The position numbers and the translations under genes are program-made. The notes under the pieces were generated by a model. The model did no database searches and was not told the origin of the DNA. It worked only from the letters and a program-made list of their open reading frames with translations. Below, piece by piece: positions 1 to 9,316 of a stretch of DNA of 64,000 nucleotides (the first letter of the stretch is position 1; each line of letters starts with the position of its first letter). The DNA is from Saccharomonospora sp. CUA-673. Lineage in GTDB: Bacteria; Actinomycetota; Actinomycetes; Mycobacteriales; Pseudonocardiaceae. The stretch is from the NCBI RefSeq assembly GCF_001942305.1, contig NZ_MKKE01000055.1, positions 124,001-188,000 of the forward strand. The letters are read 5' to 3'.

Positions 1-1035
1 TGCGAAGCCGCCGAGGGCGGCGTCGACCTCGCCACCGAGGCGATCGGAACGGGGCCGTTCATGCTCGAGAGCTGGAATCGGGACCAGGAGCGGGTCTACG
101 TGAAGAACCCCGACTACTTCGTCGAGGGACAGCCCTACCTGGACGGCTACACGACGACGATCATGCCGGACGTTCAGGCCCAGATCGCTGCCCTGCGCAG
201 CGGCAAGATCGACATGATGACGGCGCTGTCCACCGAGAAGCGCCAGGTCGACCAGCTGCTGAGTCAGGTCGAGGGGTTGCAGAAGAGCGAGGAAGAGGGC
301 ACGACGCAGACCCGGGTGTTCATGAACGCGCAGGAGGAGCCGTTCGACCAGCTCGAGGTGCGTCGCGCGGTGGCGCTGGCGATCGACAAGCAGGGCATGA
401 TCGACACGATCCGCTCCGGCGGCGCGGTCTCGGGACCGATCACCCCGTCGATGTTCGGCTCGATGCCGACCAAGGACGTCGAGGAGCTCCTCCCGTACGA
501 CCCCGAGGAAGCCCGGCGTCTGCTCGCCGAGGCCGGGTACCCCGATGGGTTCCAGGCCACGATGGTCGTCACCACCGGATACGGCGAGACCATCGTGCGC
601 GAGGCCCAGTGGGTACAGGAGGACCTCGCCAAGGTCGGCATCGACGTCGAGTTGGACGTCCAGGATTACGCCACCTACGCGGGCGACACCTGGCCGAACG
701 GCGAGTACCAGATCTCCTACGGGCTGCAGACTCCGATGCTCACGGCCGACGAGTACCTGTCCACCGAGTACCACTCCGACGGCAGCCGCAACTGGTCCTT
801 TGTAGACGATCCGACGCTGGACGACTTGATCGAGAAGCAGCGAACGATCGCAGACGCCGACGAGCGCGAGCAGGCGCTGCAGGAGATAGACCGGTACGTG
901 CTGGAGAACGTGGCGACACCGCTGCCCCTCTACGTCTTCAACGGCCAGACCCTGCTGTCACCTCGCGTCCGCGGATGGAACCCACATCCGGACTACTCGA
1001 CGCGCGAGTACGAGAACATCTGGCTCAAGGACTGA
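1..1035 (+). CDS. ABC transporter substrate-binding protein, family 5 (5' partial)
   Basis: C-terminal 344 residues of an extracellular solute-binding protein for peptide, nickel or sugar-type ABC importers (SBP_bac_5). The frame is open from the first base, so the start and the lipoprotein signal lie upstream of the window. The motif GTGPFMLESWNRDQ at the left edge is the family signature for the lobe junction. Later blocks (RRAVALAIDKQGMI, EEARRLLAEAGYPDGF, and a C-terminal PLYVFNGQTLLSPRVRGW) are also typical. The acidic, hydrophilic composition fits a secreted protein. The permease and ATPase genes are not to its right, so they must lie to the left. Ligand unknown. The next gene starts 1 bp after its stop. 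Confidence 0.9.
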   Translation, partial: CEAAEGGVDLATEAIGTGPFMLESWNRDQERVYVKNPDYFVEGQPYLDGYTTTIMPDVQAQIAALRSGKIDMMTALSTEKRQVDQLLSQVEGLQKSEEEGTTQTRVFMNAQEEPFDQLEVRRAVALAIDKQGMIDTIRSGGAVSGPITPSMFGSMPTKDVEELLPYDPEEARRLLAEAGYPDGFQATMVVTTGYGETIVREAQWVQEDLAKVGIDVELDVQDYATYAGDTWPNGEYQISYGLQTPMLTADEYLSTEYHSDGSRNWSFVDDPTLDDLIEKQRTIADADEREQALQEIDRYVLENVATPLPLYVFNGQTLLSPRVRGWNPHPDYSTREYENIWLKD

Positions 1036-1036
1036 C

Positions 1037-1834
1037 GTGTGGGATATCGACACCTCGCCTCCAGCGCCGGGCGAGCCGCTGGAGGTGGCGCCCGGCGTGC
1101 ACCTCGTGCTCGCGCCCAACGCCAACGCATGGACCTTCGAGGGGACCAACACCTGGATCCTCACGCGGGCCGGGGACGCCATCGTGGTCGACCCCGGTCC
1201 CGACGACCCGGCACACCTGGACGTCATCGACGCCGTGGTGAAGAGTGCGCGGGCCCGTGTTCGCGAGGTGGTGCTGACCCATCATCACGGCGACCACTCC
1301 CAGGCCGCGCGACCGCTTGCGGCACGCTGGAAAGCCCCGATCAATCCGCGTGTCCAGCGCGGGATCGTCGCGGAGGGAACCCGGTTCGACGTCGGGACCC
1401 TCGAGGCTCGGTCCATGAGGACGCCCGGTCACACGTCGGACGGCATCAGCCTCGTGCTGCCCACGGAACGGCTCGTGCTCACCGGCGACACGGTCATCGC
1501 GAGGGTCAACTCCTACATCGGCCACCCCGACGGCACGTTGAGCGACATGCTCGGCTCGATGCAGCGCCTGGCCCAGGTCGCCGACGACGACTGGACGTTC
1601 CTCCCCGGACACGGACCCGTGGTGCGTGAGCCCCGGCGGTACGTGGCCGACCGCACGAGCGACCGCATGCGCCGGGTTGAACAAGTCGCCGCGCACGCGC
1701 ACCGGGGGTGGTCCTCCGCGGAGATCGCCCGCAACCTCCACCCGCGTCTCGACGAACGTCGTCTGCGCGCCGCACAGGCCTCGATCGAGGCGATTCTGCA
1801 CTACCTCGATGTCCACACACCTGAACGCACCTGA
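1037..1834 (+). CDS. Metallo-beta-lactamase fold hydrolase (LACTB2-like)
   Basis: Zinc-dependent hydrolase of 265 residues. The metal-binding motif is VLTHHHGDHSQ (HxHxDH), followed by MRTPGHTSDG and LTGDTVI, which supply the remaining His and Asp ligands, and a late FLPGHGPVV. The last ~50 residues (after RTSDRMRRVEQV) resemble the winged-helix tail of LACTB2/RNase Z-like hydrolases. Start is GTG directly behind the preceding stop. It sits at the head of a run of CoA/lipid genes, so a thioesterase or lactone-opening role is possible, but the substrate cannot be told from sequence. Confidence 0.85.
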   Translation: MWDIDTSPPAPGEPLEVAPGVHLVLAPNANAWTFEGTNTWILTRAGDAIVVDPGPDDPAHLDVIDAVVKSARARVREVVLTHHHGDHSQAARPLAARWKAPINPRVQRGIVAEGTRFDVGTLEARSMRTPGHTSDGISLVLPTERLVLTGDTVIARVNSYIGHPDGTLSDMLGSMQRLAQVADDDWTFLPGHGPVVREPRRYVADRTSDRMRRVEQVAAHAHRGWSSAEIARNLHPRLDERRLRAAQASIEAILHYLDVHTPERT

Positions 1835-1847
1835 GGAGAGCCCGACC

Positions 1848-2297
1848 ATGCCAGCGCATGACACCACCACACGTGAGGACGACGCGCCACAACGATTCGT
1901 CCCACGTGCGACCCCGGAGACCCAGCCCTACTGGGACGGCGCCGCGGCCGGCGAGCTGCGCGTCACCTCCTGCCGTGCCTGTGACCGGCCGTTCTTCTAC
2001 CCCCGCTCCTCGTGCCCGCGGTGCGGTTCGTCGGACATCACGTGGATCACCTGCTCGGGCCGCGCGACGCTCTACTCCTACGTCATCTCGGCCCGTCCGG
2101 CACCGGGGTTCGATGCGCCGACCGTCATCGCCGTGGTCGAGCTCGAGGAAGGCCCGCGCATGATGACCAACGTCGTCGGGGTCGAGCCCGAGCCGGAGAA
2201 CCTGCCGCTCGACCTTGCCCTGCGGGTCACCTTCGAGCAACGCGGGGACATGGCCGTGCCGGTCTTCACTCCCGACGCCGAACGAGGTGTGCGATGA
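1848..2297 (+). CDS. DUF35 (Zn-ribbon/OB-fold) acyl-CoA-binding partner of thiolase-like enzyme
   Basis: 149-residue protein with the rubredoxin-like zinc ribbon of the DUF35 family: CRACDRPFFYPRSSCPRCGS supplies four cysteines as two CxxC pairs, followed by the OB-fold segment ATLYSYVI..APGFDAPTVIAVVEL. Such proteins form complexes with non-canonical thiolases or aldolases (Ltp2-ChsH2 DUF35 in steroid side-chain degradation). The stop overlaps the ATG of the thiolase-like gene by 4 bp, which fits a coupled complex. Start ATG is preceded by GAGGAGAG. Substrate specificity is inference. Confidence 0.88.
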   Translation: MPAHDTTTREDDAPQRFVPRATPETQPYWDGAAAGELRVTSCRACDRPFFYPRSSCPRCGSSDITWITCSGRATLYSYVISARPAPGFDAPTVIAVVELEEGPRMMTNVVGVEPEPENLPLDLALRVTFEQRGDMAVPVFTPDAERGVR

Positions 2298-3439
2298 GCG
2301 ACGTCGTCATCATGGGCGCGGCCGAGACCGAGGAAATCGGCAAGCTGCCGCACATCTCCACACTGGAGCTGCACGTGCAGTCGGCGCGGCGTGCCCTCGC
2401 CGACGCCGGCCTCGATCTCGACCAGGTGGACGGCATCGCCTCGGTCAGCGCGGGCGGACCGGGACCCGTGGGTGTCTCGCACGCGCTCGGCATCACCCCG
2501 ACCTACATCGACGGAACCTCGGTCGGCGGCTCCTCCTTCCTGTTCCACGTGCGCCACGCAGCCGCCGCGATCCAGGCCGGTCATGCGCAGGTCGTGCTCA
2601 TCACGCACGGCGAGTCAGGACGTTCCCGCGTCGGGGCGTCGCCGTGGGCCAGGCCCAAGGACTCGATGCAGGCGCAGTTCGAGCTGCCGTACGGCGTGCT
2701 CGGACCTTCCACCACCTTCACCGTCCCCGCCCTGAGGTTCATGCGGGAGACCGGAACGACGCTCGAGCAGCTGGGGCAGGTCTCGGTAGCCCAGCGCCGA
2801 TGGTCCTCGCGCAACTCGCGTGCCATGTTCCGGGAGGAGATCACGGTCGACGACGTGCTGGACGCCCGCGTCGTCGCCTGGCCGTTCACACTCCTCATGT
2901 GCTGCCTGGTCACCGACGGCGGCGGCGCTCTCGTGGTCACCTCACGCGCGTTCGCCGAGGCGCACGGCGCGGACAAACCTCTCGTCCAGGTGAGTGGCAC
3001 GGGCGAGGCAGCCACGACGCCGTTGGTGTCCCAGATGGAGGACATGAGCCGCTGCCCGCAGTTCGAGCTTTCCAGCAGCGCCGCCTTCAAGGAGGCCGGC
3101 ATGGGACCCGCGGACATCGACCACCTGATGATCTACGACGCCTTCGCCCACGTCCCCCTGTTCGGACTGGAGGACATGGGTTTCGTCGACCGCGGCGAGG
3201 CGGGTGCCTTCGTGGCGGACGGGCACACCTCGCCAGGGGGCTCGCTGCCCATGAACACCAACGGCGGCGGTCTCTCCTACACCCACACGGGCATGTACGG
3301 GATGTTCGCCATCCAGGAGTCCGTCCGACAGCTGCGCGGGGAGGCCGATGCCCAGGTCGACGACGTCGAGACGAGTCTCGTGCTGGGCAACGGCGGCATG
3401 TTCATGAGTGCCGCGACCCTCGTCCTGAGCCGCGGCTGA
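2294..3439 (+). CDS. Thiolase-fold lipid-transfer protein/aldolase (Ltp2-like)
   Basis: 381-residue thiolase-superfamily protein. The usual nucleophilic cysteine region reads YIDGTSVGGSSF, with no Cys, so ordinary acyl transfer is unlikely. Conserved late blocks are DHLMIYDAFAHVPLF and GGSLPMNTNGGGLSYTHTG. Cys-less members of this group paired with DUF35 proteins (Ltp2 type) act as retro-aldolases that cleave a hydroxyacyl-CoA side chain using tyrosines rather than Cys. The YDAF and LSY tyrosines are candidates, but this assignment is inference. Translationally coupled (ATGA) to the DUF35 gene. The downstream SDR and MaoC hydratase would make its hydroxyacyl-CoA substrate. Confidence 0.82.
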   Translation: MSDVVIMGAAETEEIGKLPHISTLELHVQSARRALADAGLDLDQVDGIASVSAGGPGPVGVSHALGITPTYIDGTSVGGSSFLFHVRHAAAAIQAGHAQVVLITHGESGRSRVGASPWARPKDSMQAQFELPYGVLGPSTTFTVPALRFMRETGTTLEQLGQVSVAQRRWSSRNSRAMFREEITVDDVLDARVVAWPFTLLMCCLVTDGGGALVVTSRAFAEAHGADKPLVQVSGTGEAATTPLVSQMEDMSRCPQFELSSSAAFKEAGMGPADIDHLMIYDAFAHVPLFGLEDMGFVDRGEAGAFVADGHTSPGGSLPMNTNGGGLSYTHTGMYGMFAIQESVRQLRGEADAQVDDVETSLVLGNGGMFMSAATLVLSRG

Positions 3440-3468
3440 CCCATCAGTTCCCAACCCAGGAGGTAGCG

Positions 3469-4392
3469 ATGTCTGCATTGGACCGTCAGGTCGTCATCAT
3501 CACCGGGGCCGGTCGTGGCCTCGGCCGCGCACATGCACTCCAGCTGGCCGAGCGCGGTGCGGCCGTGGTCGTCAACGATCTCGGAGCCTCGCTCGACGGC
3601 ACCGGCTCGCAGGTGGAGCCGGCCGACGAGGTGGCCGAGGAGGTACGCCGTCGTGGGGGCCTGTCCCTGGTCAACGGCGACGACATCAGCGAGCCCGAAG
3701 GTGCCGCTCGGCTCCTCGAGGCCACCCTGGACGCGTTCGGCAAGGTCGACGTCCTGGTCAATAACGCCGGGATCCTACGGGACCGCATGCTCGTCAACAT
3801 GTCCGTCGAGGAGTGGGACGCCGTGATCAAGGTGCACCTGCGGGGCACGTTCGCACCGACGAGCGCCGTCTCCCGGCACTGGCGCCAGCTCAGCAAGGAC
3901 GGGCACGACGTGGACGGGCGGATCATCAACACCACCTCGTCGTCGGGGATCTACGGCAACGCCGGGCAGAGCAACTACGGAGCGGCCAAGGCCGGCATCG
4001 CGGCCATGACCATCATCGCGGCCCGGGAGTTGGCCCGCTACGGAGTCAAGGTCAACGCCATCGCGCCGGCTGCACACACGAGGATGACCGAGAACCTGCG
4101 TCCCGACCGGCCGGTGATCCCCGAGGGTGAGTTCGACCCCGGGGCGCCGGGGAACGTCTCCCCGCTCGTCGCCTGGCTCGCGAGCCCTGCGGCGAAGGAC
4201 GTCACCGGGCGGGTGTTCAACATCCGTGGCGGGCACATCAGCGTGGCCGAGGGGTGGATCGCCGGCCCGGGCGTCGAGGAGACGCGTCGGTTCCGGGTGG
4301 AGGAACTGGACGACATCGTGCCCGACCTCCTCGACCGCGCCCGACCGCACGCGATGCCCAACGGCCGGGTTCCCGAGGAGGCATCGGCATGA
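3469..4392 (+). CDS. Short-chain dehydrogenase, HSD17B4/multifunctional-enzyme type
   Basis: 307-residue SDR. The NAD(P) motif is TGAGRGLG (residues ~12-19). NNAG follows in LVNNAGILRDRMLVNMS, and the catalytic Ser/Tyr/Lys set is in TTSSSGIYGN and SNYGAAKAG. The segment GILRDRMLVNM and the C-terminal extension match peroxisomal type-2 multifunctional enzymes, which oxidise 3-hydroxyacyl-CoA. Start ATG follows a strong CAGGAGGTAGCG ribosome site. It overlaps the MaoC hydratase gene by 4 bp, so the two activities that are fused in eukaryotic HSD17B4 sit here as neighbouring genes. Confidence 0.88.
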   Translation: MSALDRQVVIITGAGRGLGRAHALQLAERGAAVVVNDLGASLDGTGSQVEPADEVAEEVRRRGGLSLVNGDDISEPEGAARLLEATLDAFGKVDVLVNNAGILRDRMLVNMSVEEWDAVIKVHLRGTFAPTSAVSRHWRQLSKDGHDVDGRIINTTSSSGIYGNAGQSNYGAAKAGIAAMTIIAARELARYGVKVNAIAPAAHTRMTENLRPDRPVIPEGEFDPGAPGNVSPLVAWLASPAAKDVTGRVFNIRGGHISVAEGWIAGPGVEETRRFRVEELDDIVPDLLDRARPHAMPNGRVPEEASA

Positions 4393-5246
4393 GTCTCGAT
4401 CACGACCTCATCGGCGTCCGCTCCGATCCGGTCGAGCGGTCCTGGGACAGCACGGACGCCATCCTCTATGCGTTGGGTGTGGGCGCCGGTCACGACAACC
4501 CGCTGGAGGACCTGGCCTACACCACCGAGCACGGCGCCCCGGGAGGCGAGGAGCAGAAGGTACTGCCGTCGTACGGCGTCATGCTGACGTGGGGCGTCCG
4601 GGGTCGACGACTCGGCGACTTCGACCCGGCGATGCTCGTGCACGCCGAACAGTCGGTGCAGCTACACCGCCCGCTGCCCACGTCGGGCACGGTCTCGATC
4701 ACCTCGATGGTGACGAGCATCGAGGACAAGGGCAGTGGGGCACTGGTGCGCTCACAGGCGGAGGCGGTGCTGGCGGACTCGGGAGAGCCGCTGGTCACGG
4801 CCGGCTCGGGAGTCTTCGTCCGGGGCGAGGGCGGCTTCGGCGGCGAGCGGGGCGCGCCCTCCGGCGACATCGTGCCCGAGAGAACCCCCGAAGAGCGGGT
4901 GGAGACCGGATCATGGCCGGGCCAGGCACTCCTCTACCGCCTCAGCGGCGACCGCAACCCGCTGCACAGCGACCCGACCTTCGCGGCACGGGGCGGGTTC
5001 TCCCAACCGATCCTGCACGGACTGTGCACCTACGGAATCGCCTGTCGGGTGTTGGTCGGGGCCGTGGCCAAGGGCGACGGCGACGCGATGCGTTCGATGT
5101 CCGGCCGGTTCTCGGCCCCCGTGACACCCGGCGACGACCTGGCGGTCGAGATCTGGGACACCGACACAGGGCAGGTGGCGTTCAGGGTGCGGCGCGGTGA
5201 CGGGACGGTGGTGATCGATCGCGGCCGAGCGACGTTTGCAGCGTGA
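4389..5246 (+). CDS. MaoC family 2-enoyl-CoA hydratase
   Basis: 285 residues with two hot-dog folds. The C-terminal one carries the hydratase-2 signature YRLSGDRNPLHSDP followed by GGFSQPILHGLCTYG, where the Asp/His pair activates water. The N-terminal half (LPSYGVMLTW..FDPAMLVHAEQ) is the degenerate substrate-binding hot-dog, as in HSD17B4 hydratase 2. Adds water across trans-2-enoyl-CoA to give (R)-3-hydroxyacyl-CoA. Last gene of the forward operon; the convergent TetR gene ends 10 bp downstream. Confidence 0.9.
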   Translation: MSLDHDLIGVRSDPVERSWDSTDAILYALGVGAGHDNPLEDLAYTTEHGAPGGEEQKVLPSYGVMLTWGVRGRRLGDFDPAMLVHAEQSVQLHRPLPTSGTVSITSMVTSIEDKGSGALVRSQAEAVLADSGEPLVTAGSGVFVRGEGGFGGERGAPSGDIVPERTPEERVETGSWPGQALLYRLSGDRNPLHSDPTFAARGGFSQPILHGLCTYGIACRVLVGAVAKGDGDAMRSMSGRFSAPVTPGDDLAVEIWDTDTGQVAFRVRRGDGTVVIDRGRATFAA

Positions 5247-5256
5247 GCTCCGCCCG

Positions 5257-5871
5257 TCAGCGGGGGCCCGGGTACAGCCGGCGAATCAGGACCACGGCGT
5301 GCTCGGCGACCCGTCGTGCCTGAGCGGCGGTGCGGCAGCCGGCGGTGATGCGGGCCGCGTCGCCGACGACGGACGTCAAGCTGGCGACGGAGAGCCGATC
5401 CTCGACGTTCTTGCCGAGGCCCAGGATCATGACGTTGCGCCGGACCCACTCCTGGCTTCGCTCGCGCCGCATGGTCTCGAACTCCGGCGGCGCGTCCCCG
5501 GAGTAGAAGATGGAGTAGAGGTGGCGCCGGCGCCACGTCGCGTCGAGGTAGGCCCGCGTGCCCGCCTCGAACTGCGCCAGCGGGTCCTCGACCCCGGAAG
5601 CCCGGACCTTGGCGACGGCATCGGCGGCGGCATGGGCGAGCTCGCCGACGTAGCTCTCCCACAGGGCGAGGTAGACCTCCGCCTTGCCGCCGAAGTGGTG
5701 GTAGACGCTCCCGACGCTGGACCCTGCGCGGGAGACGATCTCGGAAACCCCTGTCCGCGTGTACCCCTGCTCGATGAAGACCGCCGCCGCCGCGTCGAGG
5801 ACCTGCTTGCGGGTCTCCTCCGTTTTGGCCCAGCGTCGTCCGGTGGTACCTGCCCGCGCCCCTGTGGCCAC
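5257..5871 (-). CDS. TetR family transcriptional regulator
   Basis: 204 residues with an N-terminal TetR helix-turn-helix (RKQVLDAAAAVFIEQGYTRT, SEIVSRAGSSVGSVYHHFGG) and a poorly conserved ligand domain. Start chosen as GTG at 5871 because GAGGAGGCG lies just upstream on this strand; upstream in-frame codons lack a ribosome site. Divergent from the acyl-CoA dehydrogenase operon, with a TTCTAGA/TCTAGAA dyad between them, so it probably represses that operon and perhaps the convergent catabolic genes. Inducer is presumably an acyl-CoA, which is inference. Confidence 0.88.
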   Translation of the reverse strand: MATGARAGTTGRRWAKTEETRKQVLDAAAAVFIEQGYTRTGVSEIVSRAGSSVGSVYHHFGGKAEVYLALWESYVGELAHAAADAVAKVRASGVEDPLAQFEAGTRAYLDATWRRRHLYSIFYSGDAPPEFETMRRERSQEWVRRNVMILGLGKNVEDRLSVASLTSVVGDAARITAGCRTAAQARRVAEHAVVLIRRLYPGPR

Positions 5872-5964
5872 CGTTCGCCTCCTCGTAACTCGGTGTGACG
5901 TCGTCAAGGGTAGGCCCGAAGTGGGCCTTGACGTGAATGGGTCGAGACGTGATCCTGAAAACAA

Positions 5965-5985
5965 TTCTAGAGTTGAGTTCTAGAA
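5965..5985. promoter_or_regulatory. Candidate TetR operator upstream of acyl-CoA dehydrogenase
   Basis: Perfect inverted repeat TTCTAGA, 7-bp spacer, TCTAGAA, in an AT-richer stretch between the divergent tetR and acyl-CoA dehydrogenase genes, 21 bp before the latter's ATG. The arms resemble those of actinobacterial sterol repressor sites (KstR type, CTAGAAC..GTTCTAG) but the spacing differs. Seen directly; binding by the neighbouring TetR protein is inferred. Confidence 0.55.
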
Positions 5986-6006
5986 ACTGGTTCAAAGGGA
6001 GAGGTC

Positions 6007-7179
6007 ATGATCGACTTCGAGCTCAGCGAGGAGCAGCGGGCCGTCAAGGCCGCGGTGCGCCAGTTCATCACCAAGGAAGTCGCCCCGCTCGAGCCCACGG
6101 TTCTGCTCAACGAGCGCGAGGGCCGCCCCGGGATCGACCGCGAGACGCTACGCGACCTGCAGGCGAAAGCCCGCAAGTACGGGTACTGGGGCATCAACAC
6201 CCCCGAGGAGTACGGCGGGATGGAGGCCGGCCCGGTCATGGCGGCGATCATCGCGGGGGAAGCCGGACGCACCTTCGTGCCGTTCCGCTTCGGTGGCTCG
6301 GCCGACAACATCCTCTACGCGGGCAACGAGGAGCAGAAGCAGGAGTACCTGGTCCCGACTATCGAGGGCGATCGTCGCAGCTGCTTCGCCATCACCGAAC
6401 CCGGTGCCGGATCCGATGCTCGCAATATCCGCACCCGTGCCGTGCGCGACGGTGACGACTGGGTCATCAACGGCGAGAAGATCTTCATCACCAACGGCAA
6501 CGAGGCCGACTTCGTCATGGTCTTCGCGGTGACGAACCCCGAGCTGGGCGCCAACGGCGGCGTCACGTGCTTCCTCGCGGATCGAGACATGGGCTGGGAG
6601 TCCACGCCCATCCCCACGATGGGCGAGTGGGGCCCGGCCTCGCTGAGCTTCCAGGACGTCCGGGTGCCGCACCGCAACATCCTCGGGGAGGAGGGGCGGG
6701 GCTTCGAGCTCGCGATGCAGTGGATCGGCCAGGGACGCTTCATGATCCCCGCCGGCGCGCTCGGTGCGGCCGAGCGGATGATCGAGATGGCCATCGAACA
6801 CGCCAACAACCGCGAGTCCATGGGACACCCGATCGCGGAGTACCAGGCGATCCAGTGGCACATCGCTGACAGTGCCGTCGAGCTCGAGGCCGCCCGGTGG
6901 CTGACGCTCCGGGCGGCGTGGCAGGTGGAGCGCGGCGAGGATGCGCGCCACTCCTCCTCCATCGCCAAGCTCTACGGCACCACGATGGCCAACCGTGTCG
7001 TCGATCGCGTCCTGCAGATCCACGGCGGCATGGGATACACCAAGGAACTGCCGATCGAGCGCTGGTACCGCGAGTTGCGACTGCTGCGCATCTTCGAGGG
7101 GACCGACGAGATCCAACGCCGCACCATCGCCCGCAACCTCTTGCGTGGCCACGCGAAGGTGGGGGCGTCACTGTCGTGA
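6007..7179 (+). CDS. Acyl-CoA dehydrogenase
   Basis: 390-residue FAD acyl-CoA dehydrogenase. N-terminal helical domain begins MIDFELSEEQRAVKAAVRQF. The middle domain has CFAITEPGAGSDARNIRT and FITNGNEADF, and the C-terminal domain has QIHGGMGYTKELPIERWYRE and RIFEGTDEIQRRTIARNLL. The typical Glu base position lies in the FEGTDE block. Removes two hydrogens from acyl-CoA to give trans-2-enoyl-CoA and passes electrons to ETF. ATG preceded by AAAGGGAGAGGTC. Its stop overlaps the next start (GTGA). Confidence 0.93.
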   Translation: MIDFELSEEQRAVKAAVRQFITKEVAPLEPTVLLNEREGRPGIDRETLRDLQAKARKYGYWGINTPEEYGGMEAGPVMAAIIAGEAGRTFVPFRFGGSADNILYAGNEEQKQEYLVPTIEGDRRSCFAITEPGAGSDARNIRTRAVRDGDDWVINGEKIFITNGNEADFVMVFAVTNPELGANGGVTCFLADRDMGWESTPIPTMGEWGPASLSFQDVRVPHRNILGEEGRGFELAMQWIGQGRFMIPAGALGAAERMIEMAIEHANNRESMGHPIAEYQAIQWHIADSAVELEAARWLTLRAAWQVERGEDARHSSSIAKLYGTTMANRVVDRVLQIHGGMGYTKELPIERWYRELRLLRIFEGTDEIQRRTIARNLLRGHAKVGASLS

Positions 7180-9295
7180 ACACTCAGCCGATCGACCCGA
7201 TGGCATTCTTCCGACCGAAGTCCGTCGCGCTCGTGGGCGCAACCGACAAGTCGGGATGGTCCCTGTCAACCTTCAACAACCTGCAGGCCAACGGGTTCGA
7301 GGGCGACGTGTACCTCGTGAACCCGAGGGCCGAGACCGTGCACGGCACCCGGGCCTACCCGTCGCTGTCACACACTCCCCGCCCGGCCGACCTGGTCTAT
7401 GTCATGACGCCGATCGGGGTCGTCCCCCAGGTCATCCGCGACGGGGCTGCCATGGGCATCCGCCACTACGTCGTGCTCACGGCCGGCTATGGCGAGGTCG
7501 GTGGTGAGGGGATCGTGCGGGAGGAGGAGCTACGGACGCTCGCGGCCGAGCTCGACGTCACGATCCTCGGCCCGAACGGCAACGGGTTCATCAACGCCGC
7601 GGACGCCGTCACGCCGTACGGGCTGCCCATCCCCCAGCCCCTGATCGCCGGCTCGGTCGGCGTCGTGCTGCAGAGTGGCGCCCTGGCCAGCAGCGTCCTG
7701 TCGTTCGCACAGTCGCGCAACATCGGCATCTCCTTGCTGGTGGCCATGGGCAACGAGACGGTGATGTCGGTGACCGACGTCGTGCGGGCCCTCGTCGAGG
7801 ACCCGAAGACCAAGGCCATCGCGCTGTTCCTGGAGGCGGTGCGCCGACCCGAGGAGTTCGCGGCGGTGGCCCGCGCGGCACTGGACGCAGGCAAGCCGAT
7901 CGTGGCGCTGAAGATCGGGCGCAGCGCCAAGGCGTCGCGCACGGCCCAGGCGCACACGGGAGCTCTCGTGGGCGACGACAAGACCGTCGGGGCCGCGTTC
8001 GAGCAGCTCGGCGTCATTCGCGTGGACTCGCTCGAGGACCTGATCATCACGTCCGGGCTGCTGGCGGAGACCGGTCCCTTCCGGGCCACCGCGTCGGCGT
8101 GGTCACGCCCTCCGGGGGTGCATCGGAGATCATCGCCGACCGCGCCGAGGACGAGGGTCTCGAGCTCGTGGAGCTCGCAGAGGAGACAACCAGTCGTCTC
8201 ACCGAAGTGCTTCCGCCGTTCGCCACCCCGAACAACCCCCTGGATGTGACCGGCTACGTCCTGCTCGATCGCGAGCTCATGGGCAAGGCGCTGAGGGTCG
8301 TGGTCCAGGATCCGAACATCGACTTCGTCCTGGTGCTGCAGGATCTGCCCCGGCAGACGCCGGACATGCAGTTGGCCATCGACACCTTCCAGCGCAACGC
8401 GGCGATCATCCGCGAGTCACCGAAGTTGGTCGTCCCGGTCGGCAACGTGCTCACCGACGTCAACGAGACCGGACGCACCATCCAGGCCGAGTCCGGCTAC
8501 CCGACCGTGGTCGGCGGCATCGAGCACGGCATGAACGCGATCGGACACGGGGTCCGCTGGTCTGAAACGCTGAGACGGCACCGGGAGAGCACGGCGCCTC
8601 CACGGCGGGTGGACCCCGTGATCCCCGACGGTCTTCCGCCACGCCGTGGCTCGTGGGCCGAAGCACAGGCCGCCTCGTTCCTGGCTGCCAACGGCGTGCC
8701 GATGGTTCCGGCCGAGTTGGTCACCTCGGCCGACGAGGCCGTCGATGCAGCTGGGGCCCTGGGCTATCCGGTGGTCCTCAAGGCCGCCGTCGAGGGGCTG
8801 GAGCACAAGAGCGACATCGGTGGCGTCGTGCTCGGAATCGCCGACGATGACGAACTTCGGGCGGCGGTCGACGAGGTTGGTGGTGCCATGACGAGCGCCG
8901 GGCACACCGGGACCCGACTACTGGTCCAGCCACACCGCCGCGGCGGGACCGAGCTGCTGGTCGGCGTCGTGCGGGACCCGGCCTGGGGCCTCACGCTGGC
9001 CGTCGCCCTCGGTGGTGTCTGGGTGGAGCTGCTCAACGAGAGCGCCCTACGCATCCTCCCTGTGGCGGAGGACGAGGTCCGTCGAGCCGTCGACTCGCTG
9101 CGGGGTCTGCAGGTACTGCGCGGCGCGCGGGGCGCCGAGTCCGTGGACCTCGACGAGCTTGCCCGAGTGATCGCCCGGATCGGCGCCCTGGCCCACGCAC
9201 TCGGCGACGACCTCGTGGCCATGGAGGTGAACCCGTTGCAGGTCTCAGCCGAACGGATCGAGGCGTTGGACGCACTGATCACCTGGCGCGACTGA
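7176..9295 (+). CDS. ADP-forming acyl-CoA synthetase (frame break near 8085)
   Basis: About 706 residues after adding one missing base. Order: CoA-binding Rossmann domain (FFRPKSVALVGATDKSGWS), two succinyl-CoA-synthetase-like domains including the phospho-His region QAHTGALVGDD, then an ATP-grasp domain (AQAASFLAANGVPMV, YPVVLKAAVEGLEHKSDIGG, LVAMEVNPLQV). Activates a carboxylic acid to its CoA thioester at the expense of ATP. The frame shifts in CTTCCGGGCCACC. Inserting a G there joins the halves through GHRVGVVTPSGGA, a conserved sequence, so the break looks like a sequencing loss. Start GTG overlaps the dehydrogenase stop. Confidence 0.88.
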
Positions 9296-9316
9296 GAAAT
9301 GACCTGCACCCACCTG

